From Biomphalaria glabrata (lineage: Eukaryota; Mollusca; Gastropoda; Planorbidae): a stretch of 64,000 bases of DNA. A program made the translations under genes and the position numbers. The DNA lies in NCBI RefSeq assembly GCF_947242115.1, contig NC_074725.1, forward strand, positions 9,586,011 through 9,650,010, written 5' to 3'. Positions within the stretch are counted from its first letter, which is position 1, and each line of letters opens with the position of its first letter. This document shows positions 1 to 11,085 of this stretch, in pieces. The notes beneath the pieces were generated by a model. That model had not been told where the DNA came from. It worked only from the letters and a program-made list of their open reading frames with translations, and made no database searches.

Positions 1-19
1 GAAGCTTATCGTCATCTAG

Positions 20-3000
20 GATTCCACCAAAAGGCACCACAAGTTGGGGATTCGAAGACAGTTAAAACAATCTGAGCTGGAGGCTGTCTACGACTACGAT
101 TTCAACAGACCACAGTACTTACTGGTCCACAACGATCAGTTCAAGACGAAGAACGGGGATATGAGGGCCTACAGGTGAGGTACATTCTTGTTAAGGATAG
201 GGATATGAGGGCCTACAGGTGAGGTACATTCTTGTTAAGGATATGTATATGAGGGCCTACATGTGGTACATTCTTGTTAAGGATATGTATATGAGGGCCT
301 ACAGGTGAGGTACATTCTTTTTAAGGATATGTATATGAGGGCCTACAGGTGAGGTACATTCTTTTTAAGGATATGTATATGAGGGCCTACATGTGGTACA
401 TTCTTTTTAAGGATATGTATATGAGGGCCTACAGGTGAGGTACATTCTTTTTAAGGATATGTATATGAGGGCCTACAGGTGAGGTACATTCTTTTTAAGG
501 ATATGTATATGAGGGCCTACATGTGGTACATTCTTTTTAAGGATATGTATATGAGGGCCTACAGGTGAGGTACATTCTTTTTAAGGATATGTATATGAGG
601 GCCTACATGTGGTACATTCTTTTTAAGAATATGTATATGAGGGCCTACAAGTGAGGTACATTCATTTTAAGGATATCTATAACTCTTGAAAAAGGAGGAA
701 GATGTAATGATAACATACAGAAGAGATGTCTAGTAGGCATTGGCATTGCCGCACAATCAGAGTGCTAACAGTAGTTCTAGCATTTCAGAGGTCTTGTGAC
801 CTATTATACTGAAACATTTTGATTTATAGCCCTCAGTCCGGTTATATATTCAATCACACTATATGTGAAATCTATATCACTAAGAATGATACGCCTTTGT
901 TAAGCGATTAGTGCTAATTATGATATAATGGAAAATTGTGCATCTCACATTCTGCTGCAGCCCGACCGGTGTGGACGGTGTGGTCCATATGGTCAATCCT
1001 TATATGGGATGAAAGAGTGTAATTTAAGCTTATCCATCTAGTTAGCTTCCTTTAGTCGAAGAACGAATATAGTTTGTCTGGCGGTGCAGTTTTTGTATGT
1101 ACTTATAGAGCTCTATTTCGGAGAAACATTCACGTACATATGCAACGCAGGCAACGGTAGCATTTGCTTTGGTGGTAGAAGAATCAGCCATTTTTCATTT
1201 GGGTCGCTTTTCTTCCAGAGCTGAGGTCCTTAGCTTTCTTTGTCACAATCTCTCTCCACTTGGTGCTGTCGTCCTGGGCGGTCTTCACAGTAGTCAGCAT
1301 CGATGTCCACTTTTTTGAGGTACCGTTTCATCCCATCAAATATGTGAGATTGGGGCGACCAGTATTTCTTGTGCCCGTTGCGAGTTGTCCATAGAGAATG
1401 GCCCTCGAGTACGTTTATTCTCGATTCTAACATATTTTTTTGTTGTCAGGCGATGGTGATCATTTATGCATCTCAATGGCAATACATCACATGGAGGGGC
1501 CTGACCTACTTCAACAAATCTTTTTATTCAGATCTCTTCTGTGCTTGTCGTTCCATACCCGAACCTTTAGCTGTTGTACATCGAGCCATCGTATTTGTGG
1601 TCTGCCTTGGAGCGCCTGCCTTTTGGTTTTTGCCGGTATACTATTGTTGTTTGTCTGTTCTCTGGCATTATTTTGAGGTGACCTGCTCAACTTAATTTAT
1701 GTAAGTCACTATGGAGGGATCTTCATTTAGCTTGAATATCTTTTGGTTAGTGCTGCGTCCTCTATAAGGTTTCATCTTGTAAGGCACCATACATTTTTTG
1801 TTGCGCCAAAGAGAACACTGATATTTTCCTCTAAAATCAAAATTGTAAAGAAACCAGCATAGCAATCGAGAGGGAGGCGCGGTGGTTGAGTGGTATAATG
1901 CTGATGAAGACTGAAATAAATTTTTAGTATCGGTATTTTTTTTAGAACGCCTCTGAGTCCACCCAGCTCTAAAGGTTACCTGACATTAGTTGGGGAAAAG
2001 TAAAGGTGGTTGGTTGTTGTGCTGGCTACATGACATCTCGTGAACCGTGAGCCACAGAAACAGATGACCTTTACATAACCCGAACCTTTACTTACCTTAC
2101 AGCAATCATGAAGATCTGAGAATGTTCTCTGAACCTCTGTTGGTTTAATTCATACAATTTCTTTCCTCAGAGTATTCGCCCCTAGCGTGTCCAAACACTA
2201 TCTACCAGAGAACATTGGGAACGAGAGGTCAGTGTCCTGGGCCAGGCATCAGATGGTGGTCACCAAGCACAAAGACGATGAGTTCTCGTCCAGTTCCAAC
2301 TACGCCATGTTTGACGGGGCTGACCCGGTGGTGGACTTCAGCAACTTTTATAAAGACAATGACACTATTGTAGACGAGGTAACAACACAATGACAACTGT
2401 ACAATTTTAACTCTTGTACTGCTTCGGTTTTGAAAGAACCGATTGCCATTGAAACTGAAACACTGAGACTAGTAGTGGTGAAAGAGTTAATCTTTGTGTG
2501 AATCGTTATTCTGCTCCACCTTAATATTGAGACAGTAGTGGTGGAGGTGTAAAGCGATTAGGATTTCAAACTGATGTGTCTAGGGTTCGATCCTGGTGGG
2601 ATTGTGAATTTCGGGATTTTTAAGAGGTCAGTCGAGTCCATCTCTTGTGGATATCAGACATTCCTTGGGGAAATAAAGGCGTTTGGTCTATGTGCTGGCC
2701 ATACACACCATCATTGGCCGTCACATATAGATACAAGATAAGTACATCATCTACCTCACATATCCCAAGGTCTTAAAGAGTTGTTTTACTTTATTTTATT
2801 TTACCTTATATTGAATTATTTATATTTTGACAAATAGTAGAAAAATCATCTACTTTGCAATTTGACAAGTTTTTCAGTTTTCCTTTATCCTCATTTGTTA
2901 GGAAGTGGGAGGGGGGTATATAATTTATTGAAATCATGCTACGAATTGGGATGCAATTTTTTTTTTAAATTATCGAATAATTTATTTGTAAAATGAAATG

Positions 3001-5355
3001 GCTGGGCTTAGTGTGAAAGAGAAAAGGCTTATGGAAGTGGCGACTGCTGTGGAATTTGTGCGAAATGAATTGAAAATTCTATAACATTATATGTTTAAAA
3101 AATCGTGTTTTGAATATACATAGACTGAAATGAAAAGTCTCTAAATACTTGTAATTAAAGGCTTATGGAAGTGGCGACTGCTGTGGAATTTGTGCGAAAT
3201 GAATTGAAAATTCTATAACATTATATGTTTAAAAAATCGTGTTTTGAATATACATAGACTGAAATGAAAAGTCTCTAAATACTTGTAATTAAAGGCTTAT
3301 GGAAGTGGCGACTGCTGTGGAATTTGTGCGAAATGAATTGAAAATTCTATAACATTATATGTTTAAAAAATCGTGTTTTGAATATACATAGACTGAAATG
3401 AAAAGTCTCTAAATACTTGTAATTAAAGGCTTATGGAAGTGGCGACTGCTGTGGAATTTGTGCGAAATGAATTGAAAATTCTATAACATTATATGTTTAA
3501 AAAATCGTGTTTTGAATATACATAGACTGAAATGAAAAGTCTCTAAATACTTGTAATTAAAGGCTTATGGAAGTGACGACTGCTGTGGAATTTGTGCGAA
3601 ATGAATTGAAAATTCTATAACATTATATGTTTAAAAAATCGTGTTTTGAATATACATAGACTGAAATGAAAAGTCTCTAAATACTTGTAATTAAAGGCTT
3701 ATGGAAGTGGCGACTGCTGTGGAATTTGTGCGAAATGAATTGAAAATTCTATAACATTATATGTTTAAAAAATCGTGTTTTGAATATACATAGACTGAAA
3801 TGAAAAGTCTCTAAATACTTGTAATTAAAGGCTTATGGAAGTGACGACTGCTGTGGAATTTGTGCGAAATGAATTGAAAATTCTATAACATTATATGTTT
3901 AAAAAATCGTGTTTTGAATATACATAGACTGAAATGAAAAGTCTCTAAATACTTGTAATTAAAGGCTTATGGAAGTGGCGACTGCTGTGGAATTTGTGCG
4001 AAATGAATTGAAAATTCTATAACATTATATGTTTAAAAAATCGTGTTTTGAATATACATAGACTGAAATGAAAAGTCTCTAAATACTTGTAATTAAATGT
4101 GAAGTTCATAATAAAAAGGTATTTGAATATTATTGAAATGTGTTTGTAATCTGACATTATACATAGCCAAACTGGAGCACTAATGCAAACGTTGTTATGC
4201 GGAGTTTCTTTTAAACTATAGTTACACTTCTTAGGGTTTGAATGGACACAATTCCTGGAATCTTAAAATAGTTCTTTATATTTTGTCTATCGTTAATTTA
4301 GTTTAGTTATTGCTTGGAATTATAAGAGTCTTAATACATAGTAATTGTTGTTTAGATCTATGTGTCTCAGCCTTGCCTCTGTATGTCTGTATAGATGTTT
4401 CATGTTCCATTACATGTAGAATTTTTCTCTCAGGATCTGGTTCTCTGGATCACATGTGGTATGCACCACATCCCCCACACAGAGGACCTCCCTGTCACCC
4501 CTGCAGTGGGAAATCACCTGTCCTTCTTCTTGATGCCATACAATTACTTCGAGGACGAGCCGTCCAGCCACTCGGGGGACACTATTTACCAGAGGAACCA
4601 GGAGGGATCACAAGAGACTAAGAAAGGTGGACAGTGCATAATACCGCCAGTTACCCTGGAGGAGGACTTACAGAGAAACCCCGACATGGTCCTGGAAACT
4701 TTTCGTACAGGATATGCTCAGTAAGTTGTCAGTAAAACCAGTCAAACTCTAACAGCTGAAAAAAGAAACAAATACAGCAGAATCAGGATTAATATAATAG
4801 GTACTCTTTTTATTGGTCGAAGATAAGCAAAATCTTATTTCCTACGAAAACAAAGAAGGAGTCCTATCTTTGCTTCGAAAGTCAGCTGCACTAGGCACGA
4901 GAGGGCTTCATAACTCTATTCGTTCTTATTTCTAATTTCTAGGAACTATAAGATGTAACTAAGACGTCAATTATCATTGAAAGTCCACTAGATCTCGAGT
5001 AAATCTCTTTGTAAAAAGTTGCTTTTCAATTAACATCATTCTTTTTTTTTTAATTTGTATACATTTTAAAGGCTGCTTATCTCCATTAATTATCTTTCAT
5101 CTCTTTTATTTCTTATCAAAATTATTTGTACTACCTTTTTTGTTCATTCCATCCTCCGCCGCCATGTTCCCAGACAATTTATAAAGTTTATTTTCTTCAA
5201 TTACTTACGGTATTTGTATCTTCGTATGAACTAATTACTGTCTACCAAATGTCTTCTCAATTGAAGTTAAGATTTAGTTTGAAAGTTTAATGACTTTGAT
5301 GACTTCAAATCTAATTTCTATTGTTCGTGTCTCTTCTCTTTATTCCAGTGGCTAA
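20..5355 (+). CDS. Copper-containing amine oxidase (diamine-oxidase-like), C-terminal four exons
   Basis: Copper/TPQ amine oxidases oxidatively deaminate primary amines such as histamine or putrescine to aldehyde, ammonia and H2O2; animal members are secreted or membrane-anchored. Exons by splice signals and phase: 20-174, 2171-2378, 4434-4720 and 5349-5355. They give about 180 residues matching the end of the family: an NRPQYLLVHN...GDMRAYR strand; then SVSWARHQMVVTKHKDDE, where animal AOCs have FSWERYQLAVTQRKEEE; then DLVLWITCGMHHIPHTEDLP, which carries the histidine that is the third copper ligand (LHIPHAED in human AOCs); then FFLMPYNYFEDEPS. The last exon adds only GYAHG before TAA. The TPQ tyrosine and the first two copper histidines would be upstream of the window. 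An in-frame stop at 17-19 coincides with the acceptor AG, fixing the first exon start. An AATAAA follows about 95 bases after the stop. Family assignment is firm; the AOC1-like subtype is inference. Confidence 0.93.
161..680 (+). repeat. 42/44-bp minisatellite made of the exon end plus splice donor
   Basis: Twelve copies of ATGAGGGCCTACAGGTGAGG-type sequence. The first copy is the real end of the amine oxidase exon (161-174) with its GTGAGG donor, and the others run through the intron. Units are 44 bp when they keep GTGAGG and 42 bp when the donor reads ATGTGG. The order of the two forms is A A B A A B A A B A B A. The array ends where AAGGATATCTATAACTC begins. Confidence 0.95.
681..1079. other. 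Intron sequence, nothing recognised
   Basis: AT-rich intronic sequence of the amine oxidase gene. I see no reading frame, repeat or structured element. Confidence 0.5.
1080..1440 (-). mobile_element. LINE ORF2 3' end, terminal zinc-finger-like region (degenerate)
   Basis: On the minus strand the frame from 1433 reads ...GMKRYLKKVDIDADYCEDRPGRQ..., and degenerate continuations carry C-x-C...MFL...H motifs. This resembles the C-terminal tail of snail LINE reverse transcriptases (KRDLK-x2-DID-x-WE, then a C2H2-like finger). It is 5' truncated, has several frame breaks, and lies in an amine oxidase intron. Confidence 0.6.
1441..1700 (-). mobile_element. RTE-like LINE 3' fragment
   Basis: Read on the minus strand across frames, it gives pieces like GRPQIRWLDVQQLKVRVW and a terminal GPSM. 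These match the end of the LINE fragment at 50.9-51.8 kb, which has a matching ...CDR..., LGVRAWRRKSQERSEWKD... and ALHG tail. It abuts the fragment at 1080-1440, so this part of the intron is a nest of dead LINE 3' ends. Confidence 0.55.
1873..2085 (+). mobile_element. tRNA-derived SINE, family 1
   Basis: Starts with GGCGCGGTGGTTGAGTGG, a tRNA-like A-box head. It continues into the tail shared by all family-1 copies here: GCGCCTCTGAGTCCACCCAG-like, then GTAAAGG(C/T)GGTTGGT...GTGCTGGC(C/T)ACATGACA and the CCACAGAAACAGATGACC end. Part of the B-box region is lost. Confidence 0.8.
2535..2775 (+). mobile_element. tRNA-derived SINE, family 1 (diverged)
   Basis: Head with GTAAAGCGATTAGG and the B-box-like GGGTTCGATCCTGG at about 2583, followed by the family tail (GGGGAAATAAAGGCGTTTGG, GTGCTGGCCA) and the CCCAAGGTCTTAAA end. 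It lies in the second intron of the amine oxidase gene. Confidence 0.75.
3025..4096 (+). repeat. 134-bp satellite, eight near-identical copies
   Basis: Eight head-to-tail units start at 3025, 3159, 3293, 3427, 3561, 3695, 3829 and 3963. The only differences I noticed are GTGGCGAC versus GTGACGAC (copies 5 and 7 carry the A). Near-identity implies recent expansion or homogenisation. The array sits within the 2.05-kb intron before the copper-ligand exon. Confidence 0.97.
4721..5348. other. Last amine oxidase intron, no recognised element
   Basis: The intron runs from GTAAGT at 4721 to the TATTCCAG acceptor ending at 5348. It is AT-rich and I see no repeat or coding segment. Confidence 0.6.
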
Positions 5356-5450
5356 AGAAAGGCTTAAAGAAGACTGACTGTTGCTGTTACTACAAGGTCC
5401 AATAGGATTGATACTATCTAGAATGTTGGACCAAGAAATGTATTGAAATG

Positions 5451-5456
5451 AATAAA
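5451..5456 (+). promoter_or_regulatory. Polyadenylation signal AATAAA of the amine oxidase gene
   Basis: Canonical hexamer about 95 bases after the stop codon, in the only AT-rich stretch directly following the terminal exon. It gives a short 3' UTR. Confidence 0.6.
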
Positions 5457-5664
5457 TGTACTAATATACACAGAGAACCTTATATAGATAAACATTGTCT
5501 ATGTGTTGTCCTTGTGCTATTGGTTGACGATCGAGTTAAATATGAAACATTATTTGTGTAAGCCACACACTATACCATTATTAGGCTGATAATGACTCAT
5601 TTATAAACTAATTGCTAATTTTTTTTATTGATTCGTGTGTTGTCATCGACTGTGAACACTTGTA

Positions 5665-5775
5665 AAGTAAAGGCGTTTGGTCACTCTGTTGGTCACATGA
5701 CACTCTTGAGAACCGTTGGCCACAGAAGCAGAAAATCTTTACAATATCTGTTCTATAGATGGCAAAATCTGAAGG
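5665..5775 (+). mobile_element. SINE family 1, 3' part only
   Basis: Contains GTAAAGGCGTTTGGTCACTC, ACATGACACTCTTGAGAACC and CCACAGAAGCAGA. These correspond to the tail half of the family-1 SINE; the tRNA-like head is missing. Confidence 0.75.
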
Positions 5776-5819
5776 CGTTTATTTACTGATATGTATCATA
5801 TGTGTTTCTATCCAAGGCA

Positions 5820-5905
5820 AAGGGCAGAGAGGAATGAAGAAAGTCGTTTGACAGATCTTGTGTGGTGCCCCAACGGTCTAACAGACTAAGGGATATGTGA
5901 AGGTG
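5820..5905 (+). mobile_element. LINE 3'-terminal fragment (family L1a)
   Basis: GAATGAAGAAAGTCGTTTGACAGATCTTGTGTGGTGCCCC... is shared with 18.0-18.25 kb (+), 48.0-48.2 kb (-), 52.8-53.0 kb (-) and 57.4 kb (-). The longest copy (52.8 kb) runs into reverse-transcriptase C-terminal coding sequence, so this is a short 5'-truncated copy. Confidence 0.65.
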
Positions 5906-6382
5906 GGTCTGTGCGTCGCAAAAACAAGCATTCTTATAAACTCACATAGAAAAAGAAAATGAACGATTTTGCCACTATTGCCTCGTTGTCGTAGTTTTTC
6001 TGACGACATATTTGTGTTTTTGACATCTGCTATGACAGATTGACCTTGAAACTGAACACTTCCCAGCAGCAGATAAGAAAGCCCTACATTCTTCCAGTAA
6101 ACATCATTGCCTGACGAGTCGCTCGTCCTTCTTCCAGTCTGGCCTGCTCGGACAAACTCACACTTCATTAGAGTAGGCGAGATATTGACGCGTGTGTGTG
6201 TATGTCTGTGTGTGTAGGGGATTGGTAGTAACACAAGAAACGACCATATATTTCAAAAGTGCATTTTTGAGAGTCTATTAGTTTTGTAAAAAATCTAAAG
6301 ACTAAGTTGGTTAAAGTTTTCAGTACAAATTGTATTGTTAGGCTAAATATCTTCCATAATTCTTACACAAGTCTTACATAAT

Positions 6383-6850
6383 ATGTTTCTTACATACATG
6401 TGTCTTACATCCATGTGTCTTACATACAAGTGCCTACATACATGTGCCTTACATAGTCATACATATGCCCTTATATTCATGTGTCTTACATTCATGTGCC
6501 TCACATACATGTGTCTTACATTCATGAGTCTTACATCCTTGTGTCTTACATACATGTGTTTTACATTCATGTGTCTTACATACAAGTGCCTACATACATG
6601 TGCCTTACATAGTCATACATATGCCCTTATATTCATGTGTCTTACATTCATGTGCCTCACATACATGTGTCTTACATTCATGAGTCTTACATCCTTGTGT
6701 CTTACATACATGTGTTTTACATTCATGTGTCTTACATACATGTGTTTTACATTCATGTGTCTTACATACATGTGTTTTACAGTCATGTGTCTTACATACA
6801 TGTGTTTTACATTCATGTGTCTTATATTCATGTGTCTTACATCCTTGTGC
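6383..6850 (+). repeat. 15-bp tandem repeat (TCTTACATTCATGTG) with internal duplication
   Basis: About 30 copies of TCTTACAT(A/T)CATGTG and relatives. A segment containing TACAAGTGCCTACATACATG and a TAGTCATACATATGCCC variant occurs twice about 150 bp apart, showing a larger duplication inside the array. Its 15-bp period keeps frames open on both strands; I do not consider it coding. Confidence 0.95.
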
Positions 6851-7004
6851 AATATAAGTGTGCTAACTATTAGAGCTACTGACTTAACTTTTTACTCTAT
6901 ATTTTAAGACACTTTCTATGTCGTTGAAAAAATACATATAGTTACATGCATAAAGGCAGCACTAGGGACCACATATTTTAATGTAAGAAAAAAAAACAAA
7001 GTAC

Positions 7005-7290
7005 AGTTCTGGCCACACAATATTCACAGACCCCTCCGATCGGACAGCTTCACTAAGCAGCAATGCAGTAGCAAGCGAACCAAACACTGGAACATCCAGA
7101 TTCTGATCAGTAGTTGTTCTTCAGCATGCAGTTTGGCAACCCAAAAGGTCAACGGTCACATCACCCGATCCCGACCCACCTCGAAATGTCCTCCTCCACC
7201 AAGAATCTTTGATAGAGCCGACACACAAATAGCGTCTGACTTTGGAAGACTGTCTCTAAGAGTGAGACTTTCTGTTTACACAATGTGAGA
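7005..7290 (+). other. Unrecognised GC-richer open segment
   Basis: Stands out from its AT-rich surroundings. A frame stays open for about 85 codons (HRPLRSDSFTKQQC... through PPPPRIFDRAD...) and ends at TGA, but it has no ATG and no homology I recognise. It may be a lost exon, a transposon fragment or chance. Confidence 0.25.
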
Positions 7291-7369
7291 CTAAAAACAA
7301 AATTCAATATCGGAGAAAAAATGTTTTATGCATAAAAAGTTAAAAACATATCCACCAGCGGATGGACTA

Positions 7370-8700
7370 CACTTTATCCACCTACTACATGAACTCATTG
7401 TATTGCCTACACAATCAGTAATTATTTGTTTACAAAACGTGCATCAACTCACTCTATTTGTCTGGTAAAAAGTTTTGCACAAGTTATTTGTACACAAAAC
7501 CCATTCTCGGATTTAATTGCAAACGAATAAATCATACCGGTAATTAATTATTTTGTTTGATACAAACTAATACGATTAATCCTTCAGTATTCACACATAT
7601 GGATAAATATGTATCCTGTGGTCCCTCTACATAATTGTACATGGTATTTCTCTTTCACCTATTCTCGGATCAAGTTCGGATTTTTAAGAAATCATTTAAT
7701 GTACCTAGCAAAAGGTAAATCAATTAGAAAATTAACCAATTAGTCAAATATTTTTGTTAATTAATCTTTCGGTTTGATCTTTAATAAGGGAAATAACTAC
7801 ATTATTGACTGATTTAGTTATAAGTGCGGAGTTCTTCCCCTTATATATTTTTTTTAAAAGGATATTTTATATTTTGTTTGTTTTACAAACAATGACACAC
7901 AGACCACGTGAATCTCTATAGTTAAAAGAACGGCGTTTTTATCAATGCATTTAGGAAACAGTTCACACGAGACAAAACCCCATGCAGTGGCGGAGCGTCT
8001 ATTTGAGGAAAGATGGACCCGTAGTGTAAAATAGACGGAGTCAGGGAATCGTATTTAAAAAAATAAACCTTGTTTAGAAATTACCTAAACTCCTTGTACT
8101 CTGCAGAAACATTCTGTATTATGATCATTGTTTATATTTCATCAGTTAAACTCATCACTGGTTTAACCGACACACTAAATGAGTTATTTTAATGAAAATT
8201 ATAGAAGATACCTTAAATGAGAACATTTGTAAAGGTTATTCTATTACAGAGCTTGTATCAACTCAATCTGTTTATCAGTGGAATAAAAAGTTTGAACACG
8301 TTATTTCTTCAACACCCCCATTCTTGAATCAAGTTGAAACTCTGCACATTAGTCATTGGCGTTGACAATACATAAATCAATAGAAAAAAAAATTAAACGA
8401 TTCTTCAATTAATTACTGGCAATTAATTATTTTTTGTTTGATACTTACAAAGGAAAATTAAAGCTTCAGTTTTCACAAATATAACTAAATATGTAGGGTT
8501 TTGTCCTCTTAGATAATTGTTCACTTTATTCCCCCCACACCCATTCTCCGATCAAGTTGAAACTTTCCACAATTATTTATTGTGTCTAATAAAAAATGAG
8601 TCGATTTTAAAAATAACCAATTTGTCAAATAATTATTGGTAATTAGCCTAATTATTTTGTTTCATTTTGTAAACGGTAAATAAATTCTACAAGAGATATA
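7370..8700 (+). repeat. Cluster of diverged copies of an AT-rich dispersed repeat (family D)
   Basis: About 7375-7570, 8235-8460 and 8515-8680 each carry the string: ATCAACTCA(C/A)TCTGTTT(A/G)TC, a TTATTT...CCCATTCTCGGATCAAGTTGAAA block, AAATCAATAAAAAA, then AATTAATTATTTTGTTTGATA. Other copies lie at 19.5-19.75, 37.1, 47.2 (minus) and 56.4 kb. No coding capacity; likely a non-autonomous element. Confidence 0.65.
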
Positions 8701-8819
8701 GTTTTTAAATTGGAGTTCTTCACCTTTGGTAACTATTTTTATATTTTGCTTGTTTGGTTGTCTTTAGTACTTGGTAGATTGTATTATTATTTACTCATTC
8801 TTTTCATCCATTTTTTCCC

Positions 8820-9065
8820 CCTACGGAACCTCTGTCTCTCCGCCCTTGAAAATGTTTGGCCAGACAGAATTCTGTATGTTACATCTTTTCCTTACTACAG
8901 TCCTGGCCTTCAATTGAAGTGGGTCACCGCCTTCACCGTCAGGCACCGTTTTGTCTGTTATCGTATCGCTCACGTCTGCTGATAACTTCTTTAAGATTGG
9001 CTGTGAAGAGTGGTACCATTGCCTCATTGGAGTCTTTTTTTTCAATTGTATTTTTGTTTCGTTGC
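8820..9065 (-). mobile_element. Unclassified fragment with a 74-codon minus-strand frame
   Basis: The minus strand reads MRQWYHSSQPILKKLSADVS...VVRKRCNIQNSVWPNIFKGG. It is GC-richer than its flanks and not tied to a host gene structure. Most likely a transposon remnant; the family is unknown to me. Confidence 0.3.
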
Positions 9066-9455
9066 TGACACCAAGGTTAACTTATTAGTGGTAAGTCGGG
9101 GAAGTTTTATTTTCTAAAACACACAAACAACAATAAGGCCAATACCCAAATACAATGGAGATTTTTATTATTATTATTATTATTATTATATTGAACTATT
9201 GCAAGCCGATATTTGATGGGTGTTATTGTGGACAAGCGTCGATTAAATATTAAATCTGAAGTAAAAATCTTGTAGTTTTGGCGACTTTTAGTCACCGTTT
9301 AATTCATCTGTTAGCTTATACAAATATCTTTTTAATTCATCAAATCTTGAGCTAGTTACATATATAGGCCTATATTTATTTGTCAACGCTGTGTAGACCT
9401 ACTACACACACTAGGGGATCCAAAACCTTGGAGTGGGGGGGGGCGATTTTTTTCG

Positions 9456-9493
9456 AAACCCTAACCCTAACGCCCAGTAAACCCTAACCCTAT
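9456..9493 (+). repeat. Short telomere-like CCCTAA runs
   Basis: Two short runs of AACCCTAACCCTAA-type sequence separated by CGCCCAGTA. The TTAGGG motif is the usual molluscan telomere repeat; two or three copies only, so interstitial. Confidence 0.6.
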
Positions 9494-9514
9494 GCATAAA
9501 CGCGTGTATATGTG

Positions 9515-9520
9515 TATGTA

Positions 9521-9553
<33 letters not shown>

Positions 9554-9556
9554 ATT
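9515..9556 (+). repeat. (TG)n(AG)n compound microsatellite
   Basis: About ten TG followed by about seven AG dinucleotides. Confidence 0.9.
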
Positions 9557-9629
9557 AAAAAAAGCAGTGTTTCTCAACCTTCGCAGAAAAAAACAAAAAC
9601 AAAACAGCCATGTTGAGGCCAAAAGCGTT

Positions 9630-9915
9630 TTTTTGCATTCTTCACTGCAGAAACGCATTCTCCCGACGTTTACAGCTCACTATTCACCCTATTTAAAAAA
9701 AGGACCTTGTTGAATAATGTTGCACTTGAAAAAATATTCTAATATAAATTAGCAAGATAGCCCACATATTTAGATTAAGGCTTATATACATATATAAACA
9801 GAGAATAACAAAAGTGATTATATTACGACGCCGAGCGTCTTCTGGCATTTTTTCACTGCCAAAAACGCATTTTCCTGACATCCACAGCTCATTATTCATT
9901 CTATTTAATTAAAAA
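9630..9915 (+). repeat. Two copies of a ~75-bp repeat
   Basis: TTCACTGCAGAAACGCATTC... at about 9640-9710 and TTCACTGCCAAAAACGCATT... at about 9850-9915 share the run through CAGCTCA(C/T)TATTCA(C/T)(C/T)CTATTTAA. A local duplication or two diverged copies of one element. Confidence 0.6.
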
Positions 9916-11077
9916 GGCAGGTAAAATTTAGTAAAATAAAGTAACATGGTTGCAATGGCCGATACTGTAGTGTGAGTGACAATCGCGATACAATTATTGT
10001 AAGTATACCTTTACATTGCGTAATTATGTAATGTTATCTACATGTTAAGCGACACCTCTTTAATTTATTTTTTTTTGGTCAGAATAAAACGCCATAAGAG
10101 CGATGGTAAAACGGACTTTAGATAGTCGACTGTTTTGACGCGCGCAAAATGTCTAAATTTTAAGAACCCTTTAAACAATGTTGTTACTTTTGAAAATTAT
10201 TACGTAAATTTATAGGGCCTAAGTACATTGCTAATATATGGTTCGTCCATCGTGGTTCGATGATGACGTTGAGGGCTTTGCACTGGGGTTTTATGCATAC
10301 AACAAATGTGTTGCTTGAGAAGAAAAGATACTCCACAGATTTAGATTAAGGCTTTGGGGGTTCGCTGGGTCATACTATTTGTTTAATAATTACTTACTAA
10401 ATATTTACATATAAGTTATTAATTTTGTTCCATGGTTATGCCTACGCTGGGGTGACAAATATGTAGGTCACAGCTGGGGCTGCGTAGCCACGGGAAATAC
10501 TGCATTCTTCATAAATCTTCGGACTCTAGGACAAGCCTTATTATTATTATTATATATAATATAGTAGCCACTTCGTATTTTCTAAAAGTTAATATGGTTT
10601 TAATGAATAAAACAAGAAATTGTACTCTCCCTTTTTATTGTCTATTTTCTATTGGGTTCCCATTGATTCTTGCCATGTTTGTAGAGGAGTAAAAACAAAA
10701 ATTAAATGGCTGTGTACGTTAGTTTGCCTTACTTCCCTTGATTGTAACCATGTGTCGCCATAGTGTTACCATTTATTTCGTAATGTTTCGAATTCAAATC
10801 ATCTCTAATTAGCGATATAATCAAGGCTGCACTTTTAACTATATATTAGCACAGAGTATATTTAACCTTTAGCATCTCCGCTTCATTTTGACCTTTTGAG
10901 GAAAGACGAAAACCGGTACAAATGGTTCTAGGTTGTCCTAGATTACAGACTTTCCTTTAGAACCTTCGTCCTACGCAAGAAAAGTTTTTATCTACATCAA
11001 TTTGTTTACTTTTATTTTATAGTCATTTAGCTCTATCTTTAACACAAATCATGACACTGCATATTATTTTATTTCAG
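9916..11077. other. Region upstream of the 11-kb receptor, nothing definite
   Basis: AT-rich, with a short TTA/TAT repeat near 10540-10560. It probably contains the 5' noncoding exon and promoter of the receptor downstream, since that gene's first coding exon starts behind a splice acceptor, but I cannot place them. Confidence 0.4.
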
Positions 11078-11085
11078 GTTTGAAC

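Noticed and set aside
161-680. CRISPR-like array
   Set aside because: Direct repeats with no unique spacers, eukaryotic intron context, and units that copy the exon end.
1369-1695. 108- and 78-codon plus-strand frames in the amine oxidase intron
   Set aside because: Antisense to LINE 3' fragments; no own support.
6383-6907. 174-codon cysteine/leucine-rich frame and minus-strand histidine-rich frame
   Set aside because: Both come from the 15-bp tandem repeat.
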